Of a stretch of DNA of 64,000 bases, positions 43,709 through 53,202 are shown in pieces. The position numbers and the translations under genes are program-made. The notes under the pieces were generated by a model that saw only the letters and a program-made list of their open reading frames with translations, was not told the origin of the DNA and did not search any database. The stretch is from CAVROP01 sp050012175. Lineage in GTDB: Bacteria > Acidobacteriota > Terriglobia > UBA7540. The first letter of the stretch is position 1. The number at the start of each line of letters is the position of its first letter. The stretch spans positions 83,857 through 147,856 of the forward strand of contig JBEKHR010000010.1 of NCBI GenBank assembly GCA_050012175.1, read 5' to 3'.

Positions 43709-46700
43709 TCACCAGTTGTAGCTTGCCAACAATTCTCCCTGATCGTTCACCAGCAGCAGAGCCGCCCGGCCGGGCTCAAGCCTGCCGGCAAAAACCTTTC
43801 CACTCCTTGTATCCCGGAATGACATTTCCGACGCCGACGATTCGGAAGCCAGCACATAGAGCGTGGCGTGGTCGAATTGCGTGGGGCAGATGAGCATGCC
43901 GGGATCATCTAGTTGCGTGGCATAAGCTTCTGCGACGTTGGCCACTTGCAGAGCATAGCGATAAAGGTCGCCGATGGCTTTGAGGTTGTCATTGAGTTCG
44001 AACGGCAAGGGCATGAACAGGATTCGGCCTTTGCCCAGGGTTTTTTCAAGCATTGTCTGGTCATTGGGCAGGAGAGTTCGTTCCAGAAATGTCGTTTTCT
44101 CCCCGGAAAAACTCAACACCGCTCCTCCTCCGGGCCAGGTGATGAGGTTTTCGCGCGTGGTGAGCAAGCCGGGATGGAGATCGAGTCCCAGTTGGCTTGC
44201 ACGCGCGGCGGGATGAAAATGCTCGTCGTCATCGAAAGCCCCGCTGACCAGCAGTGTGGCGCCTGCGCGGACTTTCGCCAGGATGGCTTGCCAAGCCTGC
44301 TCGTGGAGCGTCCAGGGGGACGGCAGCAAGATGAGCTTGGGGTTGCCGAGCAATTGAGTCTGATACTCGCCCACGGCATACGCCGAGCCGCGTGCGTACT
44401 GGTAGAGCGCACGCACACAGTTTTGCTGGGCTTCGAGGGCGGCGGAGTTGAACACCGAAAGCTGGAGCGATTGCGGCAGCACCATCGCGACTTCCGGCAA
44501 CTTCAGCCCCGTGGCGTAGGGCGCAGCCTTGCCGGCAAAGCTGGCCATTTCACGCATCGCGTCTTCCCAGATCTTGTTCGAACCGTCGCTACGCTTGATG
44601 CCGAAGTCGCCGCCTGTCACCCATTCCCATTGCAGTGAGCCGCTGTTAGCGGCGGCGAAGCCCAGCGCCCACTTGCGCTCGACCAGCCCAAAGGCCGTCA
44701 GCTCGTCGTAGCGCGGCACGCCGTCCGCCCGCCAGACGGGCTGGTAACCCGTCTCGCCAACGAAGTTCGGAACTCCCACGCGCTTGGCGACCACGGAATC
44801 CCAGAGTAGCGCGTCGTCCCGCCAATAGGTGTGATTCACGGTAAAATCGACACCGGCGTCGGCATAGAATTGGTTCAGCACGCGATCGGTGACGCCTCCC
44901 TCATCCTGGCCGACGTCCGTGAGTTGACGACTGCCCGTCGAGCGGATGGCAGCCACCATCTTGCCCACCCAGCGGCGAAACATCTCCTGCGCGAACAGGT
45001 TGTAATCGACGGCCCGCACCAGGCGCGGATTGCCGTAGCGCTCGAAGGCGAGGTCATCGCGCTCCGGCAAGGGAAGGCTTTCAAAGCTCCCCAGCTCCTC
45101 CGGCGTCACGTTCCAGGCGCGTGCCAGCTCATCCAGCGTCCCGTATTTCTCGCGCAACCAGGCACGCCAAGCGGCAAGCTCGGTCGGATCGTTATTGGGC
45201 GTGTTGCCGCGCCACAGCCGTTTGGGATTCGAAAAACTCGGCTCGTTGATCAGGTCCCAGCTCAGGTGCGGCACGTCCTTGAAGCGCCGGACGATGGAAA
45301 GCATGTAGCTCTGCTGCGCGCGGATGGCGATGGGATCCGTGTAGGGATTTGTCCCTGGACCGCTGAGGAGCGATTCCTGGCCGGGAGGGCGCATGACGGT
45401 CTGCGGGTCGAAGGCGTAGAAAGTGAAATTGACATGAATGTGATGACGCGCCGCGGATAGGAGAAACGCCTCCAAACTGCGCAGAAAGCGCTCCTTCGCC
45501 TGGCCAGTCGAGCCGTCGAAGATTTCCAGGTGATCTTCCCATACGCCCGTGCGGATGAAGCTGATATCGTGCTGCTCCATCTCGGTGAAGTCACGCTCCC
45601 ACACCCACGCGTTGCCCGCGCCATGAAATCCCCAACCGTAGTGCTCAGTGGTGAAATAGTTGGTGCCGAAGGGGAAAAAAGGAATGCCGTCTTTGGTCAA
45701 GAAATCGCCCTTCACGCCGTACCTGGGCCCGGAGTGCAACAGTCGGTCGTCACGGACCCAAAAGCCGGTTTGATAAAACTCGCGTGGCTTGCCGGTGTCT
45801 TCATAGGTGCTGCGAACTTCGTAGAATCCCGGCGCCAGCGTTTTCTGATCCTCAAAAGCAACCGGCTCGGTCACGGCATCGCCGGCACAGTTCACTTGCC
45901 GTGAGGCGAGAACCTGGCCACCCGCCAGCAGCTCGATACGCACCCTTCCCGATTGCTCCTGCCCCAGGAGCTGCTTGCGCACATTGTTCAGTCGGACGAC
46001 AAGCTGAGGAATCTCGCCCGCAAGCACCGTCGCGTTTTGCATCTCGACACGAAAGACCGTTGCGCCCTGGCGGGCGTAGTCAGCGGCCTGACGGACCACC
46101 GCGAGAGCCCCCGGTGACGACCAGTATCCGGGCTCGGGTTCGAAGCCGAGCATCACGACGCGGGCGCCCAACAATCCCTTGGCTTCACCTTCGAGGCGAG
46201 TGAAGTCCGTGGCGACGACCGGCGCCGCCAGGCGCTCGCCGGCGGAGTTCTGGAGATAGCCCAAGCCGCGGCTCACACTCTCGATCACAAAGACGCGCTT
46301 CACCTCGACGTCGCCACCGCTGAACGTGGCATCCTTCCACGCGAACTTCAGCCCGGCCCGCAGCGGCGCCTCATAGGTGTGCTCGACCCCGATCCGGCGA
46401 GAGTAAGCTGTCTCAGCTCGGTCCGCGATGAACTCACCAGCTTCCTTCCGCACGGGGATGGTCAGAGGCCGGCCCCCTAGCACGAGCAGATTTCCGCCGG
46501 TTTGTAGATACTTCAGGACCGCAGCCCAAGCGTTGACCGGAACCGCGGAGCCATACGGGAGAACCAGCAACTCCGCATCGCGGAGGGTCTCTTCCTTGTT
46601 CAACTCATCGAGACTCGCGAACTCCGGCTGCAGCCCGTCCAGAGCTTTCCGCAGGGTCTCCTGGGGGACTGGCTGGCTTTCCACGGTAGGAAACCCCTCC

Positions 46701-46780
46701 TGCCATAACACCACGACTTTGCCGTAGGCGGCACTCATTGAGATGCATAATGCCAAGATGATCTTTACCATTGTGCGCAT
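43709..46780 (-). CDS. Secreted GH-A clan glycosidase (GH42/GH5-like)
   Basis: About 1023 residues with a signal peptide (VKIILALCISMSAAYG). The order is an amidotransferase-like N-terminal domain, a beta-sandwich linker, then a TIM barrel starting near 370 (DGIPFFPFGTNYF). The acid/base is in WDLINEPSF (near 510) and the probable nucleophile in FVGETGY (near 672). A second amidotransferase-like domain (LILLPSPWTLHEQAW) is as in GH42 enzymes. ATG at 46780 has GAGGAGA at 7 nt. The substrate is probably a beta-galactoside or a related plant glycan; I cannot settle the exact family. Confidence 0.8.
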   Translation of the reverse strand: MRTMVKIILALCISMSAAYGKVVVLWQEGFPTVESQPVPQETLRKALDGLQPEFASLDELNKEETLRDAELLVLPYGSAVPVNAWAAVLKYLQTGGNLLVLGGRPLTIPVRKEAGEFIADRAETAYSRRIGVEHTYEAPLRAGLKFAWKDATFSGGDVEVKRVFVIESVSRGLGYLQNSAGERLAAPVVATDFTRLEGEAKGLLGARVVMLGFEPEPGYWSSPGALAVVRQAADYARQGATVFRVEMQNATVLAGEIPQLVVRLNNVRKQLLGQEQSGRVRIELLAGGQVLASRQVNCAGDAVTEPVAFEDQKTLAPGFYEVRSTYEDTGKPREFYQTGFWVRDDRLLHSGPRYGVKGDFLTKDGIPFFPFGTNYFTTEHYGWGFHGAGNAWVWERDFTEMEQHDISFIRTGVWEDHLEIFDGSTGQAKERFLRSLEAFLLSAARHHIHVNFTFYAFDPQTVMRPPGQESLLSGPGTNPYTDPIAIRAQQSYMLSIVRRFKDVPHLSWDLINEPSFSNPKRLWRGNTPNNDPTELAAWRAWLREKYGTLDELARAWNVTPEELGSFESLPLPERDDLAFERYGNPRLVRAVDYNLFAQEMFRRWVGKMVAAIRSTGSRQLTDVGQDEGGVTDRVLNQFYADAGVDFTVNHTYWRDDALLWDSVVAKRVGVPNFVGETGYQPVWRADGVPRYDELTAFGLVERKWALGFAAANSGSLQWEWVTGGDFGIKRSDGSNKIWEDAMREMASFAGKAAPYATGLKLPEVAMVLPQSLQLSVFNSAALEAQQNCVRALYQYARGSAYAVGEYQTQLLGNPKLILLPSPWTLHEQAWQAILAKVRAGATLLVSGAFDDDEHFHPAARASQLGLDLHPGLLTTRENLITWPGGGAVLSFSGEKTTFLERTLLPNDQTMLEKTLGKGRILFMPLPFELNDNLKAIGDLYRYALQVANVAEAYATQLDDPGMLICPTQFDHATLYVLASESSASEMSFRDTRSGKVFAGRLEPGRAALLLVNDQGELLASYNW

Positions 46781-47342
46781 ATTCGTTCTCCTCAAGATAA
46801 CCGCTGCCTTCCGGCGTGGATGTCAGCGCAAGCCGGGGCGGGTTCGGGCACCGTCGAAGATACTCTTTTTCCCCTGCGCTGCAAAGAGACTGCGAGTCGC
46901 GCAGGGGGAATCACATGGACCATTCTCATGCTCGGTGGCGCGTCCCAGGCGCATTTCGTATGTGCTGAAACAGAAAGCTCTCACGAAGCTGGAACAGCCG
47001 GACACCGCCTCATTGACGACCCATCCGAGAAGGTATAGCTTTGAGCCTGGGTTGGCGGACCCCGAGTGGTAAGGGGAAGATGAGGTGAACCGCACGGCTC
47101 AACAGGTTGTTGAGAAACGTTCCGAGCATGTCATCCTGAGTCCTTAGCGAACAACTCTCCGGGTAGACTCCGCGAAGGATCTGGTTTTCTGTGTCATCAA
47201 CCACTTGCGAGATTCTTCGTCGCCCCGATCAGATCGCGACTCCTCAGAATGACAACTATCGGGAAGGGTTCACCAACCTGTCAAGAATATGCACGCCGCG
47301 AGACCGGCGCGGGTGATTCGATTTACGAATTGGGGGTTATCC
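46781..47342. other. Divergent spacer between two glycosidase genes
   Basis: This 562-bp region separates the divergent glycosidases and should hold both promoters, but none is clear. Within it, 47129-47254 is a dispersed repeat bounded by TGTCATCCTGAG and its near-inverse CTCAGAATGACA. Confidence 0.5.
47129..47254. repeat. Dispersed repeat with TGTCATYCTGAG ends, copy 1
   Basis: The ends TGTCATCCTGAG and CTCAGAATGACA are near-inverse. A relative lies at 62780-62934 with TGTCATGCTGAG and CTCAGGATGACA. The shared interior word is ACTCCGCGAAG. Non-coding. Confidence 0.65.
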
Positions 47343-49199
47343 ATGGACCACATTTCCAGCAGAAGACAGTTCCTGAACGTCTTGGTGGGGGCTCCCCTGG
47401 CTCCCTATGCGTTGCGTGCCTTTAAGCCCCAGACCGGGCCTCCCTCCAGCGCTTCGGAGCCACGAGTGTTCCTGGCGCCGTTCAACTACCAGGGAGTGCG
47501 TCTCGGGGATGGCATGTTGAAGAAGCAACACGATGCCACGCGAGACTATTTCTACAATCTCCCGGACGATGACATCCTGAAAGGCTTCCGCAAGAGAGTC
47601 GGCACGCCGGCCCCCGGGAACGACATGGGCGCCTGGGGTTCGGAAGACACCGGGATGGTCTTTGGCCAATGGCTGAGCGGCATGGCGCGAATGTACAAAG
47701 CCACGGGCGACACGGCGATCCGCGCCAAGGCCGTCCGTCTGATGCGCGAATGGGCGAAGACGATCGAGCCGGACGGCACGCCCTACTATCCTACCGGGGC
47801 GCAGGAGTTGAGATTCTCTCACTACGCCTGGGACAAGCTGGTATGTGGCTTGGTGGATCTTCATGAGTATGGCGGCGAGAAGGATTCACTCCCGGTGCTG
47901 GAGAGAATCACTGATTGGGCTATGCGGAACCTCGACCGCACTCGAAAGGCGGCCACCACGGACGACTTTCAGGGCATCTCTCCTGAGTGGTACACGCTAT
48001 CCGAGAATCTTTATCGCGCCTACCGCTCGACCGGAAACAGCACTTACAAAACGTTCGGTGACATGTGGCGCTACGACCACTACTGGGGAATGTTCAGCGG
48101 GAAGGCGCCACTCGAGCCGGCCCGCCTCCATGCTTACAGCCACGTCAACACCCTGAGCAGCGCTGCCATGACTTACGCCCTTACCGGCGAGCCCGAGTAT
48201 TTGCAGACCATCGTACACGCCTACGACCACTTTCAAGAGGTGCAATGCTACGCCACAGGCGGTTACGGCCCAGCGGAAAGGCTGGTAGCGCCGGACGGGG
48301 AACTCGGCAGGTCACTCGAACGAGAGGCGAACACGTTTGAGACCCCCTGCGGGGCGTGGGCGGTCTTCAAGCTGGGGCGCTACTTGATCGAGTTCACCGG
48401 TGAAGCCCGGTATGGGGACTGGATGGAGAGGCTGCTCTACAACGGAATCGGCGCGGCGCTGCCGATGGCCTCCGGAGGGAAGACCTTCTACTATTCGGAT
48501 TACCTGCTCGGCTCCGACACGCCCATCGCTTCAGCGCGCAAAGACTACTACTGGGACCCCTACCCTTGCTGCTCCGGCACGTACATTCAGGCGGTGGCGG
48601 ACTATCACAACATCATCTATTTCCAAGGCGAGCGCTGTTTGTGCGTCAACTTGTTTGTGCCCTCTACAGCGACCTGGAACCTCGACGGACACGAGATCCA
48701 GATCGAACAGGAGACGGCCTACCCGGAATCGGATACCGTCACGCTGACCGTCCGCCCACAAAAGAGCGTCTCGTTTAAGCTTGGATTGAGAGTGCCCGGA
48801 TGGTCGCAGGGGGCGACGGTGAGTGTAAACGGCAACAAGCTCGACGTGCCGGCCAACCCCGGATCGTGGGCAACCATCGAGCGGGCGTGGAATGCGGGTG
48901 ATCGCGTCGCGATTCAAATACCCATGCGACTCCGCTTTGTGCCGATTGACAAACAGCATCGGCAACGAGTTGCCTTGATGTACGGCCCGGTGGTCTTGGT
49001 CCAGGATGGACGCTACACCCAGCGGCTGACTAGCGTGCCCGGCGGGGGAGATCTCGGGATTACCCGCGTTGGGGACCGGCTGCATTTCCGGGTAGCAGCC
49101 CAGCCGAAGAGCATCTTCAGGCCCGAGTGGGGAGCGTTCGTGCCCTTCTACGAGATGGGGCATGGATTCCCTTATCGCATGTACTTCGATCTCGCCTAG
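47343..49199 (+). CDS. GH127-like beta-L-arabinofuranosidase (DUF1680 family)
   Basis: About 618 residues. The Tat-like leader SSRRQFLNVLVGAP is followed by FLAPFNYQGVRLGDGM. A long alpha/alpha barrel has YDHFQEVQCYATGGYGPAE, the family region FETPCGAWAVFKLGRYL, and CCSGTYIQAVADY (near residue 409). C-terminal beta-sandwich domains end with the family's VALMYGPVVLV. GH127 enzymes use a Cys nucleophile with zinc. It probably removes L-arabinose from plant glycans and faces away from the GH-A glycosidase. Confidence 0.85.
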   Translation: MDHISSRRQFLNVLVGAPLAPYALRAFKPQTGPPSSASEPRVFLAPFNYQGVRLGDGMLKKQHDATRDYFYNLPDDDILKGFRKRVGTPAPGNDMGAWGSEDTGMVFGQWLSGMARMYKATGDTAIRAKAVRLMREWAKTIEPDGTPYYPTGAQELRFSHYAWDKLVCGLVDLHEYGGEKDSLPVLERITDWAMRNLDRTRKAATTDDFQGISPEWYTLSENLYRAYRSTGNSTYKTFGDMWRYDHYWGMFSGKAPLEPARLHAYSHVNTLSSAAMTYALTGEPEYLQTIVHAYDHFQEVQCYATGGYGPAERLVAPDGELGRSLEREANTFETPCGAWAVFKLGRYLIEFTGEARYGDWMERLLYNGIGAALPMASGGKTFYYSDYLLGSDTPIASARKDYYWDPYPCCSGTYIQAVADYHNIIYFQGERCLCVNLFVPSTATWNLDGHEIQIEQETAYPESDTVTLTVRPQKSVSFKLGLRVPGWSQGATVSVNGNKLDVPANPGSWATIERAWNAGDRVAIQIPMRLRFVPIDKQHRQRVALMYGPVVLVQDGRYTQRLTSVPGGGDLGITRVGDRLHFRVAAQPKSIFRPEWGAFVPFYEMGHGFPYRMYFDLA

Positions 49200-49585
49200 T
49201 CCTTGTGGGGCGTACTCGCAACGTCTGGAGGCCGAGACCGACGACCTGATTCGACCACGACAACAACCCGAAAGAGAACAAAAGACAAGAACAACGATAG
49301 ACAAACAACGAGAAAAACAAAAGACAAAAAGGGGACATTTCTAAAGAGCTTTGACAGGACATTTCTAATGGGGCTTGACAGAACAGGAGCCCAGGGGCTG
49401 GAAAGAAGGCAACTGGGTGTATACTGTGGCAGCGCCGGGATGCCAAAATGCAAATTCCGGCCAAAGAAGTCAGTGTCTTGTTCTGATTGGCCAAAGCGGC
49501 GTGCTTTCACAGGCCCTGAACTTCAATCCAAATCCCAAGCGCGGGCGCGACTTTACCGCGCGAGTGAAAGGAGCAGTAGAACCCT
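49200..49585. other. Spacer before aqpZ with a tandem 24-bp unit
   Basis: An AAGACAA-rich purine tract (49260-49330) is followed by two tandem 24-bp units at 49333-49356 and 49357-49380 (GGACATTTCTAA...TTGACA). This resembles remnants of insertion-sequence flanks. No gene is visible, and a promoter for aqpZ is likely near 49419 (TATACT). Confidence 0.45.
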
Positions 49586-50266
49586 ATGAAGAAATACGTG
49601 GCTGAATTCATCGGAACGTTCACCCTGGTTCTCTTTGGGTGCGGAACCGCGGTTGTATCAGGCCAGGCCGTGGGCCACCTGGGAATCGCATTTGCCTTCG
49701 GGTTCGCCCTGTTGGCGATGTGCTATGGCATTGGTCCTGTATCCGGTTGTCACGTCAACCCCGCAGTCAGTCTGGGGGTGTTCGCCGCCGGACGCATGAG
49801 CAGCAAGGATCTTGGCGGCTATATTGTTGCGCAGTTGCTCGGTGGAATCGCTGCAGCCGGCGTGCTCGCGGTAATTGCCAATGGCCTCCTGGCAGGATAT
49901 GACGTCGGTGCTAATGGTTTGGGGCAGAACGGGTGGGGCGAAGGTTATCAAGCAGGATACGCGCTCTCCTCCGCGGTCGTCTTCGAGTTTGTGGCGACTC
50001 TGATCTTCGTGATCGTCATCTTGGGGTCGACCCAGACGGGAGCTCCCACTCAGATGGCGGGTTTGGCGATCGGGATCTCGCTCGTGGTGATCCACATCTT
50101 CGGCATCAACATCACTGGGGTATCCGTCAACCCAGCTCGCAGTCTAGGACCGGCTATTTGGGTTGGCGGGAAAGCAATTTCCCAGGTCTGGATGTTTCTG
50201 CTTGTCCCCAGCATCGCCGGAATCGCCTCAGGGGCGATCTATCGGTCCAAGGTTTTGACGATCTGA
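49586..50266 (+). CDS. aqpZ: Aquaporin Z-type water channel
   Basis: A 226-residue MIP-family channel with six membrane helices. The two NPA half-helices are in HVNPAVSLG (near 58) and SVNPARSLGPA (near 182). The selectivity-filter arginine follows the second NPA (NPAR), and small residues nearby favour water over glycerol. It lies between the arabinofuranosidase and a sugar kinase and may be cotranscribed with the kinase 46 bp downstream. Confidence 0.95.
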   Translation: MKKYVAEFIGTFTLVLFGCGTAVVSGQAVGHLGIAFAFGFALLAMCYGIGPVSGCHVNPAVSLGVFAAGRMSSKDLGGYIVAQLLGGIAAAGVLAVIANGLLAGYDVGANGLGQNGWGEGYQAGYALSSAVVFEFVATLIFVIVILGSTQTGAPTQMAGLAIGISLVVIHIFGINITGVSVNPARSLGPAIWVGGKAISQVWMFLLVPSIAGIASGAIYRSKVLTI

Positions 50267-50312
50267 GCCGGTCGCAGAGCATCTCCCCTTCCCTGCTCGA
50301 AGGAGGATGGGT

Positions 50313-51296
50313 TTGCGCAAAAACTCGGTAGATGTTGTCGGGCTGGGATTGAACGCCACGGACACGGTTCTAATCGTACGCGACTTCCCTGCCCTGGGAG
50401 GAAAGGAGCGTGTGCTCTCCTCGTCCATGCACGCGGGTGGACAGGTGGCCACCGCGCTGGTCACCTGCCAGCGGCTGGGGCTTCGCACCCGCTACATCGG
50501 CAAGGTCGGGGATGACGTGGGTGGCAAGATCCAGCTTGCAAGCTTGAAACGTGAGGGAGTAGACGTGCGATACACGCGCGTGGTTCCGGACACGCCCAAT
50601 CAATTCGGCCATATCTTGGTGGATCAGGCGACGGGCGAACGAACGGTTTTCTGGGACCGCGATGCGCGCTTGACCGTTACCCCGGAAGAGTTGACAGAGG
50701 GCGCGATCACCACCGGCCGCGTTCTGCACCTGGACGGGTGCGACGTCGAGGCTTGCCTGAAGGCCGCACGATGGGCAAGGCGGGCGCGCGTCCCCGTGCT
50801 CGCCGACCTTGATACGGTTTACAAGAAGGTCGAAAGCCTTTTCCCTTACATCGATTACTTGATTGCCTCGACCAAATTTCTTCCCACGCTGACCGGCCAG
50901 GCTGACCCCTTCGGAGTCCTCGAGTACATGGCCACCGAGTACAAGATGAAGGCTCCCGGCATGACCCTGGGCCGGGACGGGGCGTTGGTTTACCAGGGAG
51001 AGCGGTTCCACTACTCACCGGGATTTGTCGTCGAAACCGTGGATACCACGGGCGCAGGGGACGTCTTCCATGGCGGTTTCATTTACGGGCTGCTGGCGGG
51101 ATGGGAAATCGGGAGGATTCTGGACTTTGCGAACGCCATGGCCGCACTCAACTGCACGGCGCTGGGCGCACGAGGGGGGATCAAGACTCAAGCGGAGGCG
51201 GAAAACCTGATGGCCCGCGGCGCTCGCCACGTGAACCCAGCCTATCTTAGAAACCCTACGGGGAAAACCAGTGTGAAAGGCAATTCTGAATTCTGA
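50313..51296 (+). CDS. PfkB-family sugar kinase
   Basis: About 327 residues of the ribokinase/PfkB family. The N-terminal motif region is VVGLGLNATDTVLIV, followed by GGQVATALVTCQRLG. The C-terminal signature with catalytic Asp and anion hole is DTTGAGDVFHGGF. Substrate is probably a sugar or nucleoside and is not determined by sequence. TTG at 50313 has GGAGG at proper spacing, whereas the ATG at 50307 abuts it. A broken copy of its 5' end lies at 43553. Confidence 0.88.
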   Translation: MRKNSVDVVGLGLNATDTVLIVRDFPALGGKERVLSSSMHAGGQVATALVTCQRLGLRTRYIGKVGDDVGGKIQLASLKREGVDVRYTRVVPDTPNQFGHILVDQATGERTVFWDRDARLTVTPEELTEGAITTGRVLHLDGCDVEACLKAARWARRARVPVLADLDTVYKKVESLFPYIDYLIASTKFLPTLTGQADPFGVLEYMATEYKMKAPGMTLGRDGALVYQGERFHYSPGFVVETVDTTGAGDVFHGGFIYGLLAGWEIGRILDFANAMAALNCTALGARGGIKTQAEAENLMARGARHVNPAYLRNPTGKTSVKGNSEF

Positions 51297-51330
51297 ATGG
51301 TGAATTCTGAAATTTGAGCGCCGATCGAGG

Positions 51331-52914
51331 CTATGCCATGGGCTTTTCGGGGCGCATCAGGGGGAACAGGATGACATCCCGAATGGATCGGGAATTGGTG
51401 AGCAGCATGGTGAGGCGATCAATACCGATGCCTTCCCCGCCGGTGGGGGGAAGGCCGTAACTGAGAGCGCGAATATAGTCTTCGTCAATGGCGTGGGCCG
51501 TCAGGTCACCTTTTTCGCGGAGGAGTTGTTGATACTCGAAGCGGTCGCGTTGTTCGGCGGGATCGTTGAGTTCGCTGAAGGCGTTGGCCACTTCCATTCC
51601 GGCGATGTAAAGCTCAAACCGCTCAACGAAATTGGGATCTTCAGGTTTCTGCTTGGCAAGCGGTGAGACCTCCAGCGGGTAATCCATGATGAAGGTTGGT
51701 TGGATCAAGTGGCTTTCCGCCACATGCTCAAACAGCTCTGCGAGAGCCGTACCCGGGGCCGTACCCTCAGGCAACGCCAGGGGCTCGTACCCCGGGCAGG
51801 AGCCGCCGCCAGCCCAGCGGTTGAAAGCCTCGACCCATTTGAAAACCGCTTTAGGTTCCGCCAGATCTTCCTGTGAAGGCCCTTTCCCTTCTGCCTCCGG
51901 CCAAAACTTGCCCACCGCCTCTTTCATCGTCAAACGCTGGAATTCGGCGAAGGAAATATGTTGCCCGCCGTAGTCGAAATCGACCGTTCCGAGGACGGCC
52001 AGCGCAGCGTGCCGCAGCATTCTTTCCGTCAAGGCCATCAAATCGCCGTAGTCGGCGTAAGCCTGGTAGAACTCCAGCATCGTAAACTCAGGATTGTGCT
52101 GGGTGGAAATCCCCTCGTTGCGGAAATTCCGGTTGATCTCGTAAACGCGGTCCAGGCCTCCCACGGTGAGCCGTTTCAGGTAAAGCTCCGGAGCAATGCG
52201 AAGGTAAAGGTTGAGGTCCAGAGCGTTGTGGTGGGTAATGAAGGGCCGTGCCATGGCGCCGCCTGCCAGCGGCTGCATCATGGGGGTTTCCACCTCGAGG
52301 TAGCCTTCGCCGTCAAGAAATTCCCGCAGAGCGCGAATTAGCCGGCCACGGCGCTCAAAAACCCTCCGGGATTCCTCATTCACCATGAGATCCAGGTAGC
52401 GCTGTCGGTAACGGAGCTCCAGGTCGGTGAGGCCGTGCCATTTTTCCGGTAAGGGCAAGAGTGCCTTGGCCAGGAATAGCAGGCGCTCGGCGTGAATAGT
52501 CAGTTCACCGGTTCTGGTGCGAAAGAGGTATCCGGTGACGCCAATGATGTCGCCGATGTCGAGAAGCTTGAAGAGCTCGAAGTCACGCTCTCCCACGGCT
52601 TCCCAACGCACGTAGATTTGCAGGCGCTCGCCGCCCGCCGCCAAATGCGCAAAGCCCGCCTTCCCGTGGGGGCGGATGGTCATCACTCGCCCCGGCACCC
52701 TGACCGAGACCCTCTGGGCACTCAACTGCTCCAGCGAAGAAGAAGAATAGGCGGTCAGGATCTGCGGGATGGTGTGTGTAAGGTCGTAATGGCGCGGATA
52801 GAGCTCGAAACCCAACTCGGCGATGGCCTGGAGCTTTTTTCGCCTTTGCAGTATGAGATCGCGAAGTTCTGTTGTGGACACGGAAGAGACCCGCCAGCAA
52901 ACGGCAGAATTCAT
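51331..52914 (-). CDS. lysS: Lysyl-tRNA synthetase, class II
   Basis: About 527 residues. The N-terminal OB anticodon-binding domain (VRVPGRVMTIRPHGKAGFAH) is followed by the catalytic core with motif 2 RVYEINRNFRNEGIST and HNPEFTMLEFYQAYADY, and motif 3 GEGIGIDRLTMLLTN. The length is normal. The start is uncertain: ATG at 52914 or the GTG that begins STTELRDLI further in. It lies tail-to-tail with the PfkB gene. Confidence 0.94.
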   Translation of the reverse strand: MNSAVCWRVSSVSTTELRDLILQRRKKLQAIAELGFELYPRHYDLTHTIPQILTAYSSSSLEQLSAQRVSVRVPGRVMTIRPHGKAGFAHLAAGGERLQIYVRWEAVGERDFELFKLLDIGDIIGVTGYLFRTRTGELTIHAERLLFLAKALLPLPEKWHGLTDLELRYRQRYLDLMVNEESRRVFERRGRLIRALREFLDGEGYLEVETPMMQPLAGGAMARPFITHHNALDLNLYLRIAPELYLKRLTVGGLDRVYEINRNFRNEGISTQHNPEFTMLEFYQAYADYGDLMALTERMLRHAALAVLGTVDFDYGGQHISFAEFQRLTMKEAVGKFWPEAEGKGPSQEDLAEPKAVFKWVEAFNRWAGGGSCPGYEPLALPEGTAPGTALAELFEHVAESHLIQPTFIMDYPLEVSPLAKQKPEDPNFVERFELYIAGMEVANAFSELNDPAEQRDRFEYQQLLREKGDLTAHAIDEDYIRALSYGLPPTGGEGIGIDRLTMLLTNSRSIRDVILFPLMRPEKPMA

Positions 52915-52981
52915 CACCGATGAAAGCAGCAATTATAGGGTTGCCGCAGAAAGGGTGTCAAGAAATTGAAGGAATTTGTTA

Positions 52982-53125
52982 TGATCCGCAGATTCCGCAG
53001 ATGGCGCAGATTACTATCAGCAGTCGGGGCCTTGGTGGTCTGCGCGATCTGTTAATTCTGCGGATCACTTACTGTCCGTCGCATCTTTCTTCACTCATCT
53101 GCGCAATCTGCGCAATCTGCGGATT
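52982..53125. repeat. CTGCGCAATCTGCGGAT-type spacer repeat
   Basis: Units such as GATCCGCAGATTCCGCAGAT (52983-53002) recur in inverted form as ATCTGCGCAATCTGCGCAAT and CTGCGGAT around 53096-53122. It is a dispersed spacer repeat of the type common in large soil-bacterial genomes; no gene. Confidence 0.65.
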
Positions 53126-53202
53126 TGTTCTTGCCCGTCGACTCCGTCAACTCTTCCGCTAAACCTTGCTTCAGCGACTGCCAATTTTCTATACTGGGTA
53201 GT

